Source: Lachnospiraceae bacterium | Lineage (GTDB): Bacteria > Bacillota_A > Clostridia > Lachnospirales > Lachnospiraceae | Length of the DNA: 8,624 bases | Direction: 5' to 3' | Assembly (NCBI GenBank): GCA_017416055.1 | Contig: JAFQDI010000016.1 | Span: 1 to 8,624 of the forward strand | Shown here: positions 1 through 5,952 of the stretch, piece by piece | Position numbering within the stretch: position 1 is the stretch's first letter | Layout: each line of letters opens with the position of its first letter | The notes under the pieces: model-generated | Seen by the model: only the letters and a program-made list of their open reading frames with translations | Told to the model about the DNA's origin: nothing | Databases searched by the model: none | Position numbers and translations under genes: made by a program

Positions 1-342
1 GGGTTCGGATTCCGGTTCGGGTTGCGTTCTCAGCTCCGGTTGCATTGAAACAGGCGACTGTGGGTTCCCCTTATTCTTCGCCTCGCTTCGGTTGCCAAGC
101 AAAATTCCACCTATCTTTGGCCGATAAGTCAGCTTATCCTGATACTCAACCGTCAGACTGATCAAATGCAACAACCAGTGTATTCTCGCTTTCACGTCAA
201 GCGAACCATCTGCCTTACTCTCGGCCCGGACCTGATAGCGGATTGGCACGAACAACACCAACAGCACAACAAGCAAAACCAGCAAAATGACTGCCAGAAT
301 CACTATGCCCAGTATGCGTAGTAAGGTCAACAAAAACTGCAT
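1..342 (-). CDS. DUF2953 domain membrane protein, N-terminal part (cut by left window edge)
   Basis: The reading frame opens with ATG at 342-340, directly after the cinA TAA stop at 345-343, and stays open for 114 codons to the window edge, so the C-terminus is missing. A GGGAG ribosome binding site lies 8 bases upstream, inside the end of cinA. Residues about 5-33 form one very hydrophobic membrane segment. It is followed by VPIRYQV (33-38 region) and then a stretch containing WLLHLISLTVEY (56-67), the pattern I associate with DUF2953 proteins of Clostridia and with Bacillus YtfI. From about residue 86 the chain turns polar and Pro/Glu/Gln-rich, a likely linker before the unseen remainder. 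The function of DUF2953 proteins is not established; in spore formers the family is often encoded next to the sporulation protein YtfJ, but that neighbour would lie outside this window. The membrane anchor is clear; the family call is from recalled motifs. Confidence 0.72.
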   Translation of the reverse strand, partial: MQFLLTLLRILGIVILAVILLVLLVVLLVLFVPIRYQVRAESKADGSLDVKARIHWLLHLISLTVEYQDKLTYRPKIGGILLGNRSEAKNKGNPQSPVSMQPELRTQPEPESEP

Positions 343-1596
343 TTACGATTCTCCCATTTGCTCCAAAAGACAGCGTCGCAAAAGGTCTAACGCCTGTACG
401 ACCGCCTGCTCACGGATTTTTTCACGATTCCCGCGCAGTCGAAACTCCCGCACAATCGTCTTTCCGTTCAGATAACAACCAATATATACCAATCCTACCG
501 GTTTTTCCTCGGTTCCTCCATCCGGCCCTGCAATGCCGGTCACCGACAAACAGGAATCCGCTCCGGCAGCCTTTGCACCGCCGATCGCCATCGCCTCGGC
601 GACCTCTGCACTCACCGCTGTATATTGATCAAGCAATTCCTTCGGTACACTTAAGAGCCTGTGTTTCGCCTCGTCACAGTAGGTGATGAAGCTGCTTTTT
701 AACACATCAGAGGCACCGGATACATTGATCAGACGAGCTGCAACCAGTCCTCCGGTACAGGATTCCGCTGCAGTGACGGTCAATCCATTTTTCTTTAAAA
801 GATTCACCACTACCTGCTCCAGCGTCTCGTCCTCTCTGACGGTAAAGATATGGTGGCCAAACCGACGATAGAGTTCCTCCACCACAGGACGAATGATTTC
901 CTCCGCCTCAGCCTCATTTTTTGCCCGTGCAGTCACTCGGATATCGCATTCTGCTGTCTTTGCATAAGTTGCGATTGTCGGGTTTGTCTGTGCATCGATC
1001 ATATCCTTGATCATCGTCTCCGCACGACTCTCACCCACGCCGCAAAGTTTTACCATCTCTGAAAAGATCGTTTCAGGACAGCGTTTTCTCAAATAAGGTT
1101 CCACCTGTTCGTGGAACAGCGGAATCAACTCATTCGGCGGACCCGGCAGCAAAATCGCACACTTTCCATCCTTCTCGACGATGAGTCCGGGAGCCGTTCC
1201 ATTGTGATTGTCCAGCACAATCGCTCCCTCGGGAACCATCGCCTGCTTCCAGTTATTGTCTGTGATCTGCTTTCTTCCGGTGCGTACAAAATAACTCTGT
1301 ATCCGTTCACGGCTGTGCTCATCCGGATACAGGGGAAGCCCCATTACCTTAGCACACACTTCCTTTGTCAAATCATCCTCCGTCGGCCCAAGGCCTCCGG
1401 TCAAAATCAAAATATCTGAGCGCTCAAATGCCTGCGAAAACGCTTGCGTCATCCTCTCTTCATTATCACCTACCACAGACTGATAATACATGGAGAGACC
1501 AAGGCCGGCACACTTTTGTGCCAAATACTGGGTGTTTGTATTCACAATGTTTCCCAGCAGAAGCTCTGTTCCGACCGAAATGATTTCTACCGTCAT
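343..1596 (-). CDS. cinA: CinA family protein (MoCF-like N-terminal domain plus NMN amidohydrolase-like C-terminal domain)
   Basis: This is a 417-residue protein of normal family length. The N-terminal molybdopterin-binding-like (COG1058) domain shows VGTELLLGN (8-16), LTGGLGPTEDDLTKE (65-79), NHNGTAPG (130-137) and LLPGPPNEL (149-157). The C-terminal CinA/PncC domain shows TAAESCTGG (275-283) and VTGIAGPDGGTEEKPVG (352-368). Characterised CinA proteins combine ADP-ribose pyrophosphatase activity with nicotinamide-mononucleotide deamidase activity in pyridine-nucleotide recycling. In Bacillus and Streptococcus the gene is competence-linked and precedes recA; recA does not follow here. I chose the ATG at 1596 rather than one at 1647, because MTVEIISVGTELLLG is the family N-terminus and an AAGGG site lies 11 bases upstream. 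The longer start would add 17 unconserved residues inside pgsA. One base separates it from pgsA, and the next gene begins immediately after its stop, so translation is probably coupled. Confidence 0.95.
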   Translation of the reverse strand: MTVEIISVGTELLLGNIVNTNTQYLAQKCAGLGLSMYYQSVVGDNEERMTQAFSQAFERSDILILTGGLGPTEDDLTKEVCAKVMGLPLYPDEHSRERIQSYFVRTGRKQITDNNWKQAMVPEGAIVLDNHNGTAPGLIVEKDGKCAILLPGPPNELIPLFHEQVEPYLRKRCPETIFSEMVKLCGVGESRAETMIKDMIDAQTNPTIATYAKTAECDIRVTARAKNEAEAEEIIRPVVEELYRRFGHHIFTVREDETLEQVVVNLLKKNGLTVTAAESCTGGLVAARLINVSGASDVLKSSFITYCDEAKHRLLSVPKELLDQYTAVSAEVAEAMAIGGAKAAGADSCLSVTGIAGPDGGTEEKPVGLVYIGCYLNGKTIVREFRLRGNREKIREQAVVQALDLLRRCLLEQMGES

Positions 1597-1597
1597 T

Positions 1598-2125
1598 CTA
1601 TATGCCGCCCTTCTTAATGATATCAATATTCTTTGCGATATAATCAACCAATGATACTACCGTCAGAATTACCGCCACCCATGCGATGATCATTGCAAAG
1701 GGAAATTCGATCAACAATGCAATGATCATAATCACCTGCACCACGGTCTTTACTTTGCCCCAGTAGCTGGCTGCGATCACCACGCCTGCATCAGAGGCAA
1801 CCAAACGGAAGCCACTGATAATAAACTCTCTGGCAATGATGATCAGTACCATCCATGTGGGAATGCGGTCCAACTCGGCAAGACAGATTAGCGCGGAACA
1901 CACCAGAAGCTTGTCCGCCAACGGATCCATGAATTTTCCGAAATTCGTCACCAAATTATTTTTTCTGGCGAGATAACCATCCAGCGAGTCTGTCAGACTG
2001 GCAATCACAAAAATCACCAAAGAAATCACATTACTGTACTGACCACCGAGATCAGTCAACATGAACAGAACAAACACCGGAACCATCAATATGCGAAGTA
2101 TCGTCAATTTATTGGGCAGATTCAT
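1598..2125 (-). CDS. pgsA: CDP-diacylglycerol--glycerol-3-phosphate 3-phosphatidyltransferase
   Basis: This is a 175-residue integral membrane enzyme. It carries the complete CDP-alcohol phosphotransferase signature at residues 46-71: Asp46, Asp49-Gly50, Ala53-Arg54, Gly63, Asp67 and Asp71, with the expected spacing. The enzyme transfers a phosphatidyl group from CDP-diacylglycerol to glycerol-3-phosphate to give phosphatidylglycerophosphate, the committed step toward phosphatidylglycerol and cardiolipin. Hydrophobic stretches at about 8-25, 31-46, 74-84, 90-110 and 126-160 fit the multi-pass fold. The N-terminus (NLPNKLTILRILMVPVFV) is typical of PgsA rather than phosphatidylserine synthase. 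The start overlaps the end of rimO by 17 bases. AGGAG lies 9 bases before the ATG, inside the rimO coding sequence. The paralogous cardiolipin-forming or PgsB-type enzymes share the motif, so substrate is assigned from overall similarity and context. Confidence 0.93.
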   Translation of the reverse strand: MNLPNKLTILRILMVPVFVLFMLTDLGGQYSNVISLVIFVIASLTDSLDGYLARKNNLVTNFGKFMDPLADKLLVCSALICLAELDRIPTWMVLIIIAREFIISGFRLVASDAGVVIAASYWGKVKTVVQVIMIIALLIEFPFAMIIAWVAVILTVVSLVDYIAKNIDIIKKGGI

Positions 2126-3446
2126 CTGTCAGTTCTCCTATCAGATCATATTCGGAAGCCCCGGTGATGCGAACATCCACAAACTGTCCGCTCATCAGTT
2201 CTTCATCCGTATAAATAAACACATAACCATCAACACCGGGGGCATCCATGTACGTTCGACCGACGTAGACAGCCTCGTCGGCAACCTTGCCCTCAACAAT
2301 GGCCTCGACCACACGACCAACCATCGCTTCTGATTTATCCAGAGAAATTTCCTGCTGAAGTTCCATCAGTTCATCTCTCCATGTTAATTTCACATCCTCG
2401 TCCACCTGATCCGGCATCATCGCAGCGGGCGTATCTTCCTCCTGAGAGTAGGCAAAAACACCGAGACGCTCAAACTCCATCTCATCGACAAACGCCATCA
2501 TCTCTTCGTGGTCTTCCTCCGTCTCACCGGGGAAACCGGCGATCAGTGTGGTTCTCAGCGCAATATCCGGAATCGCTGTGCGAAGCTTTCCAATCATTTC
2601 GCGAAGTTGTTCCTGATTCGTTCTGCGTCCCATGCGCTTCAGAACGCGGTCACTGCAGTGCTGAATCGGAATGTCCAAATAATGACATACCTTCGGCTCA
2701 GTGCGAATCGCCTCAATCAATTCATCTGTGATCTCTTCCGGATAACAATATTGAATGCGGATCCAGTAAACACCGTCAATCGCCGCAAGCGCTTTTAGAA
2801 GCTCAGGCAATGCCTTTCTGCCGTAAAGGTCTTTACCGTAGAGTGTCGTCTCCTGTGCCACAAGAATCAGTTCACGAACACCTTTGTCCGCAAGATCCTT
2901 TGCTTCTTTCACCAGATCTTCAATGGGAAAGCTGCGGAAATTCCCACGAATGGACGGAATAATACAGTAAGTACAATGTTTATCGCAGCCCTCAGCGATC
3001 TTTAGAAAAGCGTAATGCCCACCGGTAGTGAGCTGACGGCGGCTACTGAGAGCAGGATTGTCATTGATCCCGGCAAGACGATTTACGGTCCGTCCCTGCA
3101 ACGTCTCCTCGACCACTGCCACGATCTGATCATAGCTTGTGGTTCCAATGATACCGTCAACTTCCGGAAGTTCAGTGAGCACTTCGTCTCGATAACGCTG
3201 AGCTAAGCATCCGGCAGCAATCAGAACCTTACAGTTTCCGATATCCTTCATCCGTCCCATCTCAAGAAGCGTCTGAATGCTCTCTTCCTTCGCGTCACCG
3301 ATGAAACAACAAGTATTTACTACAATAACCTCCGCCTCCGTTTCATCGTCGGTAAAGGTAAATCCCCGGTCAGCCAACAAGCCCAGCATCTTCTCAGAAT
3401 CCACCAGATTCTTGTCGCAGCCGAGAGAAACAAACAATAATTTCAT
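2109..3446 (-). CDS. rimO: Ribosomal protein S12 (aspartate) methylthiotransferase, radical SAM
   Basis: This is a 445-residue protein of usual RimO length. The N-terminal methylthiotransferase domain supplies the auxiliary iron-sulfur cluster ligands: Cys10 (SLGCDKN), Cys46 (NTCCF; Cys47 is adjacent) and Cys80 (AAGCLAQ). The radical SAM core carries Cys154, Cys158 and Cys161 (GCDKHCTYC). Residues about 370-440 form a TRAM domain that includes DAPGVDG (401-407), a stretch typical of RimO. The LGCDKNLVDSE opening and DAPGVDG favour RimO over the tRNA enzymes MiaB and MtaB. The enzyme methylthiolates the beta carbon of a conserved aspartate in ribosomal protein S12. GGAG lies 8 bases before the ATG at 3446. 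The gene is separated from rpoZ by an unusually long 126-base gap for this operon and overlaps pgsA by 17 bases. Confidence 0.96.
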   Translation of the reverse strand: MKLLFVSLGCDKNLVDSEKMLGLLADRGFTFTDDETEAEVIVVNTCCFIGDAKEESIQTLLEMGRMKDIGNCKVLIAAGCLAQRYRDEVLTELPEVDGIIGTTSYDQIVAVVEETLQGRTVNRLAGINDNPALSSRRQLTTGGHYAFLKIAEGCDKHCTYCIIPSIRGNFRSFPIEDLVKEAKDLADKGVRELILVAQETTLYGKDLYGRKALPELLKALAAIDGVYWIRIQYCYPEEITDELIEAIRTEPKVCHYLDIPIQHCSDRVLKRMGRRTNQEQLREMIGKLRTAIPDIALRTTLIAGFPGETEEDHEEMMAFVDEMEFERLGVFAYSQEEDTPAAMMPDQVDEDVKLTWRDELMELQQEISLDKSEAMVGRVVEAIVEGKVADEAVYVGRTYMDAPGVDGYVFIYTDEELMSGQFVDVRITGASEYDLIGELTDESAQ

Positions 3447-3460
3447 AAACGATCTCCATC

Positions 3461-3479
3461 ACCGCCGAATATCAGCGGT
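3461..3479 (-). promoter_or_regulatory. Hairpin immediately upstream of the rimO ribosome binding site
   Basis: In the transcript, ACCGCTGA (3479-3472) can pair with TCGGCGGT (3468-3461) over 8 base pairs, including one G-U, leaving a 3-base TAT loop. It ends 3 bases before the GGAG of rimO. A structure this close to the site could modulate ribosome access or mark an RNA processing site. There is no U-rich tract after it, so it is not a terminator. The pairing is seen directly; the role is inferred. Confidence 0.5.
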
Positions 3480-3505
3480 TTAATCTTCCATACAAAAGAC
3501 GAAAT

Positions 3506-3536
3506 ACAGGCGTGTGCGAATCACGTACACGCCCGT
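3506..3536 (-). promoter_or_regulatory. GC-rich hairpin in the rpoZ-rimO gap, possible weak terminator or attenuator
   Basis: Bases 3536-3527 pair with 3515-3506 over 10 base pairs (one G-U). After an A-C mismatch two more pairs follow, closing a TGATT loop at 3523-3519. The sequence after the 3' arm (TATTTCGTCTTTTG) is moderately T-rich but interrupted, so as an intrinsic terminator it would be leaky at best. It could reduce rimO-pgsA-cinA expression relative to rpoZ or stabilise the upstream mRNA end. An upstream copy of the 3' arm (3554-3562) can compete for the same 5' arm, which gives an alternative fold. Confidence 0.5.
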
Positions 3537-3562
3537 TTATCTCCAAGTCTGCCACAGGCGTG
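3506..3562 (-). repeat. Direct 9-base repeat ACAGGCGTG (plus strand) at 3506-3514 and 3554-3562
   Basis: Two identical copies of ACAGGCGTG (plus-strand spelling) lie on either side of a central arm at 3528-3536. In RNA each copy can form the same nine base pairs (one G-U) with that arm, but not both at once. The arrangement resembles a terminator/antiterminator pair. The repeat is exact in the sequence; any switching is inference. Confidence 0.6.
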
Positions 3563-3572
3563 ACCGCCCCGA

Positions 3573-3926
3573 TTAAAGCTGAATCTCCTCGGACTCAACA
3601 ACAACTGCCTCAGTCGCTTCCTCAACTGCCTCTTCTACCGTCTCTTCTGCCGCTTCCTCAGTTGATTCTTCAACCTCCTCAACGATCTCCTCCCATACAG
3701 CTCCTTCAGGCAGGATTCTAACCTTACCCTCATTCAGCTCTGCAACCGCAAGACTGAGCGGTTTTCTCACATCACCATCAGCATAGGGAGTGTTTCCGTC
3801 TACAAGCTGACGCGCACGCTTTGCCGCCGCAAGTACGATGGAATAACGGCTTCTAACTACAGGCTCATCCTTTTCGCAACCCTCATTTACTTTGTTAATT
3901 AACTGATTATAAGACGGACGTAACAT
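3573..3926 (-). CDS. rpoZ: DNA-directed RNA polymerase omega subunit with acidic C-terminal tail
   Basis: This 117-residue protein opens with MLRPSYNQLI and contains RSRYSIVLAAAKRARQL (25-41) and KPLSLAVAELNEGKV (55-69), the standard omega fold that clamps the beta' subunit and assists RNA polymerase assembly. In many bacteria omega also contributes to (p)ppGpp response. I chose the ATG at 3926 because AAAGGAG at 3943-3937 is 10 bases upstream. A TTG at 3935 in the same frame lies only 1 base from that site and would add three residues. Residues 79-117 form a tail with 18 glutamates, no lysine or arginine, and a repeating EE-x-x pattern. The tail extends beyond the conserved core and is not needed for the omega call. 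The gene starts 15 bases after gmk and shares its ribosome binding site region with the gmk stop codon. Confidence 0.94.
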   Translation of the reverse strand: MLRPSYNQLINKVNEGCEKDEPVVRSRYSIVLAAAKRARQLVDGNTPYADGDVRKPLSLAVAELNEGKVRILPEGAVWEEIVEEVEESTEEAAEETVEEAVEEATEAVVVESEEIQL

Positions 3927-3936
3927 AAATCTCAAT

Positions 3937-3943
3937 CTCCTTT
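3937..3943 (-). promoter_or_regulatory. Ribosome binding site of rpoZ (decides its start)
   Basis: AAAGGAG sits 10 bases before the ATG at 3926 and only 1 base before the in-frame TTG at 3935. The spacing selects the ATG. The site overlaps the TAA stop of gmk (3944-3942), consistent with termination-reinitiation coupling. Confidence 0.8.
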
Positions 3944-4577
3944 ATAATTGGTTTAATTCTTCTTTTATTTGTGAAATCAGACTGCCGCACTGTGCGGGTC
4001 TGAAATGCTGACACTGAATAATATTGTGTAACTGCTCCACACACTCATCCACGTTCTCATTGATGAGCAGATAATCGTACTCATCCATCCAGTGGGCCTC
4101 TTCCTTTGCGCGCTTTAAACGCGCTTCGATCACTTCGGGAGTCTCGGTTCCTCGGCCAATCAAGCGACGCTTCAGCTCCGCTGCACTCGGCGGCATAATA
4201 AACAACAGTACAGCCTCCGGAAATTTTTCCTTGATCTGGGTTCCTCCCTGCATTTCAATCTCTAATAAGACATCGATCCCTTTCTCAAGGCACTCCACTA
4301 CAGCCGCCTTAGGCGTACCATAGTAGTTTTCCACGTAGCAGGCATGTTCAAGAAGTTCTTCCTCAGCGATCATCCGCTCAAACTCCTCTCGGTTGACAAA
4401 GAAGTACTCTCTTCCATGTTCCTCGCCTTCTCTCGGCTTTCTGGTCGTGGCTGACACAGAAAGTTTATAAACTTCGCCGTACTTCGCCATCAACGCTTTC
4501 ATCACTGTGCCCTTACCCGAACCGGAATATCCGGAAATAACCGTCAATACACCTTTTCTCTTACTCATCTTCCTCAT
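3942..4577 (-). CDS. gmk: Guanylate kinase
   Basis: This 211-residue cytoplasmic enzyme phosphorylates GMP to GDP with ATP and so feeds GTP, dGTP and (p)ppGpp pools. Visible motifs, in order, are the P-loop GYSGSGKGT (16-24), the GMP-binding stretch [19 protein letters not shown] (42-60), YYGTPK (85-90), EIEMQGG (106-112) and a lid/adenine region [19 protein letters not shown] (142-160), ending with EYDYLLINE. The P-loop has Tyr where many enzymes have Pro (G-P-S-G). The start is ambiguous: the ATG at 4577 overlaps remA by 17 bases and has only a weak AGAATGG upstream. The ATG at 4568 (MSKRKGVL, closer to the family N-terminus) has AGGA at only 2 bases. Either way the start lies inside remA, and translation is probably coupled. 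Linkage to yicC, remA and rpoZ matches the conserved Bacillus order (yloC, ylzA, yloD, yloH). Confidence 0.96.
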   Translation of the reverse strand: MRKMSKRKGVLTVISGYSGSGKGTVMKALMAKYGEVYKLSVSATTRKPREGEEHGREYFFVNREEFERMIAEEELLEHACYVENYYGTPKAAVVECLEKGIDVLLEIEMQGGTQIKEKFPEAVLLFIMPPSAAELKRRLIGRGTETPEVIEARLKRAKEEAHWMDEYDYLLINENVDECVEQLHNIIQCQHFRPAQCGSLISQIKEELNQL

Positions 4578-4839
4578 CCATTCTATTTTGCAATGATTTG
4601 TCCGAGTTTAAACGACCGGCAATGGTCTCCGGCAGCAAAGCCGACAGAATAATATAGTCGCTGGTCGTCACAATCACACCTTTTGTCTTGCGCCCCTGCG
4701 TCGCATCCACGATCCTTCCGGCCTCCCTCGCGCTCTGAATAAAACGCTTGATCGGCGCGGAATCCGGGCTGACGATCGCAACAACAGCCTGTGAATTGAT
4801 CACGTTTCCATAGCCGATATTGATCAACTTTCCCATCAT
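4561..4839 (-). CDS. remA: RemA/DUF370 family DNA-binding regulatory protein
   Basis: This 92-residue protein aligns by eye along its length with Bacillus subtilis RemA (YlzA): INIGYGN (6-12), [11 protein letters not shown] (22-32), DATQGRKT (45-52), VIVT, then [13 protein letters not shown] (65-77). In B. subtilis RemA is a ring-forming DNA-binding activator of biofilm matrix and osmoprotection genes. The basic pair at 50-51 (Arg-Lys) matches the Arg50-Arg51 reported as important there, but the position of Bacillus Arg18 is alanine here. Whether this protein controls a matrix operon in this organism cannot be told from the window. The tail is acidic (MDEEDE). ATG codons at 4839 and 4836 are adjacent; an AGGTG precedes them closely, so the exact start is uncertain by one codon. 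The gene begins 4 bases after the yicC stop and overlaps gmk. Confidence 0.92.
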   Translation of the reverse strand: MMGKLINIGYGNVINSQAVVAIVSPDSAPIKRFIQSAREAGRIVDATQGRKTKGVIVTTSDYIILSALLPETIAGRLNSDKSLQNRMDEEDE

Positions 4840-4843
4840 TCAC

Positions 4844-5722
4844 CTACTCGATATTCTGAATCTGCTCTCTGATCTTTTCGATCTCAGTCTTCAGATTAAT
4901 TGCAGTCTGGGAGATCGTCATGTCATTCGCCTTGGAAAGAATCGTGTTTGCCTCACGGTTCAGCTCCTGCGCCATAAAATCGAGACGACGGCCAACTGCG
5001 CCACCCTTCTTTAATGTATTCTTCACCTCATTGATATGGCTGCGAAGACGAACCGTCTCCTCATCCACACAGATCTTATCCGCAAAGAACGTCACTTCCG
5101 CAGCCAGTCTGCTTTCCTCAATCGCGGTATCTGCCAATAACTCGGACACCTTATCGAGAAGCTTCTGGCGGTACTCAGAGAGGATCTGAGGAGATCGCTC
5201 CTCAACCTCCGAAACCCAGCCGAGCATATTGTCCAGCTTGCCAAGCAGGTCCGCTTTCAGCTGCTCGCCCTCGCGGCTTCTCTGTGCCACAAACTGGCTC
5301 ACCGCACCGGCCACACACTCTTTCAAGAGTGCCAAGAGCTGTTCTTCATCTGCTTCGCTGCTCTCCATGGATACCACATCCGGCAGTCTCATCAATCTTC
5401 CGGCGGTCATATCCTCCAAAAGTCCGAACTCATCGCGGATCGCGGAATAGATATTCATATATTCTTTTGCAATATTGGGATTGTACTTCAGCGTGGTATG
5501 CTTATCGGTGAAGGCCTCGTAGTTGATATACACGTCCACCTTTCCGCGCTGGATATCCTGCTTTAATTGATTTCGCAGTTCCGCCTCAAACGCGTTGAAC
5601 TGGCGAGGCATCTTGATACTCAGATCAAGATAACGATGATTCACTGACTTCATCTCTACAGACAGCTTGCAATCATCGGTGGTCACTTCATATCGGCCGA
5701 AGCCGGTCATACTTTTAATCAT
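4844..5722 (-). CDS. yicC: YicC/YloC family endoribonuclease
   Basis: This is a 292-residue protein of normal family length and the first gene of the housekeeping operon. The N-terminal YicC domain shows MIKSMTGFGR (1-10), EMKSVNHRYLDL (23-34), RGKVDVYI (59-66) and LPDVVSM (113-119). The C-terminal DUF1732 domain shows DEETVRLRSHI (220-230), GRRLDFMAQELNREANTI (244-261) and the family ending EIEKIREQIQNIE. Homologues in E. coli (YicC) and B. subtilis (YloC) have been described as metal-dependent endoribonucleases acting in RNA turnover, including small-RNA decay. The ATG at 5722 gives the usual N-terminus, but no Shine-Dalgarno sequence lies at normal distance: the closest is AGGGGGAG, 24 bases upstream. 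An in-frame ATA at 5737-5735 sits 9 bases after that site. A promoter and a leader of about 100 bases precede the gene. Confidence 0.94.
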   Translation of the reverse strand: MIKSMTGFGRYEVTTDDCKLSVEMKSVNHRYLDLSIKMPRQFNAFEAELRNQLKQDIQRGKVDVYINYEAFTDKHTTLKYNPNIAKEYMNIYSAIRDEFGLLEDMTAGRLMRLPDVVSMESSEADEEQLLALLKECVAGAVSQFVAQRSREGEQLKADLLGKLDNMLGWVSEVEERSPQILSEYRQKLLDKVSELLADTAIEESRLAAEVTFFADKICVDEETVRLRSHINEVKNTLKKGGAVGRRLDFMAQELNREANTILSKANDMTISQTAINLKTEIEKIREQIQNIE

Positions 5723-5822
5723 CTTTTTGTGTGGTATGGCGGAAAACTCCCCCTGTTACCGCTCCTTTGTAGAATACGCTTTCCGTCAGAAAGTGTCCAT
5801 TTGGGCAGATACACCCATAATC
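5723..5822 (-). promoter_or_regulatory. 5' leader of the yicC operon (about 100 bases)
   Basis: This is the stretch from the predicted transcription start (about 5822) to the yicC ATG. It holds a hairpin at 5796-5776, an AAAGGAG at 5768-5762 with no start codon in range, and an AGGGGGAG at 5754-5747 placed 24 bases from the ATG. Further pairings are possible, such as CGGAAA (5785-5780) with TTTCCG (5745-5740 region) and GCGG with CCGC around the second site. The leader does not match a riboswitch class that I recognise. It may be a structured regulatory RNA, or the structure may simply bring a distant ribosome binding site closer to the start codon. Confidence 0.4.
5776..5796 (-). promoter_or_regulatory. 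Hairpin in the yicC leader
   Basis: In the transcript ACACTTTC (5796-5789) pairs with GAAAGCGT (5783-5776): seven base pairs around one A-C mismatch, with a TGACG loop. No T-run follows, so it is not a terminator. It lies between the predicted transcription start and the two Shine-Dalgarno-like sites. The structure is visible; its function is unknown. Confidence 0.45.
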
Positions 5823-5828
5823 TTAATT

Positions 5829-5858
5829 AGTATAATCCATTTAGTGGGAAAAAGTCAA
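5829..5858 (-). promoter_or_regulatory. Sigma-A-type promoter of the yicC operon
   Basis: A -35 box TTGACT (5858-5853, 5 of 6 consensus) and a -10 box TATACT (5834-5829, 5 of 6 consensus) are separated by 18 bases. Transcription would start near 5822. The promoter lies just after the terminator-like hairpin of the preceding gene and before the first gene of the housekeeping operon, which is where one is expected. Confidence 0.72.
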
Positions 5859-5887
5859 TCCCTGAGAAAGAAAAAGATGATAGAAAC

Positions 5888-5924
5888 TACCCCGCTCCGA
5901 TGTGATCAACATCAGAACGGGGTA
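5888..5924 (-). terminator. Strong hairpin terminating the upstream two-gene unit
   Basis: Bases 5924-5909 pair with 5903-5888 over 16 continuous base pairs (two G-U), closing a 5-base TGATC loop; the base of the stem is TACCCCG/CGGGGTA. The stem starts 28 bases after the stop codon of the 409-residue gene. The following sequence is GTTTCTATCATCTTTTTCTTTC. Its main T-run begins about 11 bases after the stem rather than immediately, so termination may be imperfect or may need a factor. With a promoter directly downstream, it separates two transcription units. Confidence 0.72.
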
Positions 5925-5952
5925 ACCATAGTTCTTTTATCCTTGTTTCTCG

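Noticed and set aside
1597..1647. Longer cinA start at 1647
   Set aside because: It would add 17 residues not matching the family and overlap pgsA by 50 bases; the ATG at 1596 has a ribosome binding site and the family N-terminus.
3512..3721. Plus-strand Pro/Gln-rich frame opposite the rpoZ tail
   Set aside because: Its odd composition is the antisense reading of the glutamate-rich repeat in rpoZ; it has no independent support.
3927..3935. TTG start for rpoZ at 3935
   Set aside because: It lies 1 base from the ribosome binding site; the ATG at 3926 has correct spacing and gives the standard MLRPSYNQL start.
4583..4843. Minus-strand 86-codon frame overlapping remA
   Set aside because: It is an alternative frame over most of remA; the RemA frame has clear family similarity.
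5747..5768. Small leader peptide using the AAAGGAG at 5768-5762
   Set aside because: There is no ATG, GTG or TTG within a usable distance after the site.
5776..5796. Guanidine-II (mini-ykkC) riboswitch suggested by ACGG near the loop
   Set aside because: That class needs two hairpins with ACGR loops closed directly by stems; here the loop is TGACG and there is only one such hairpin.
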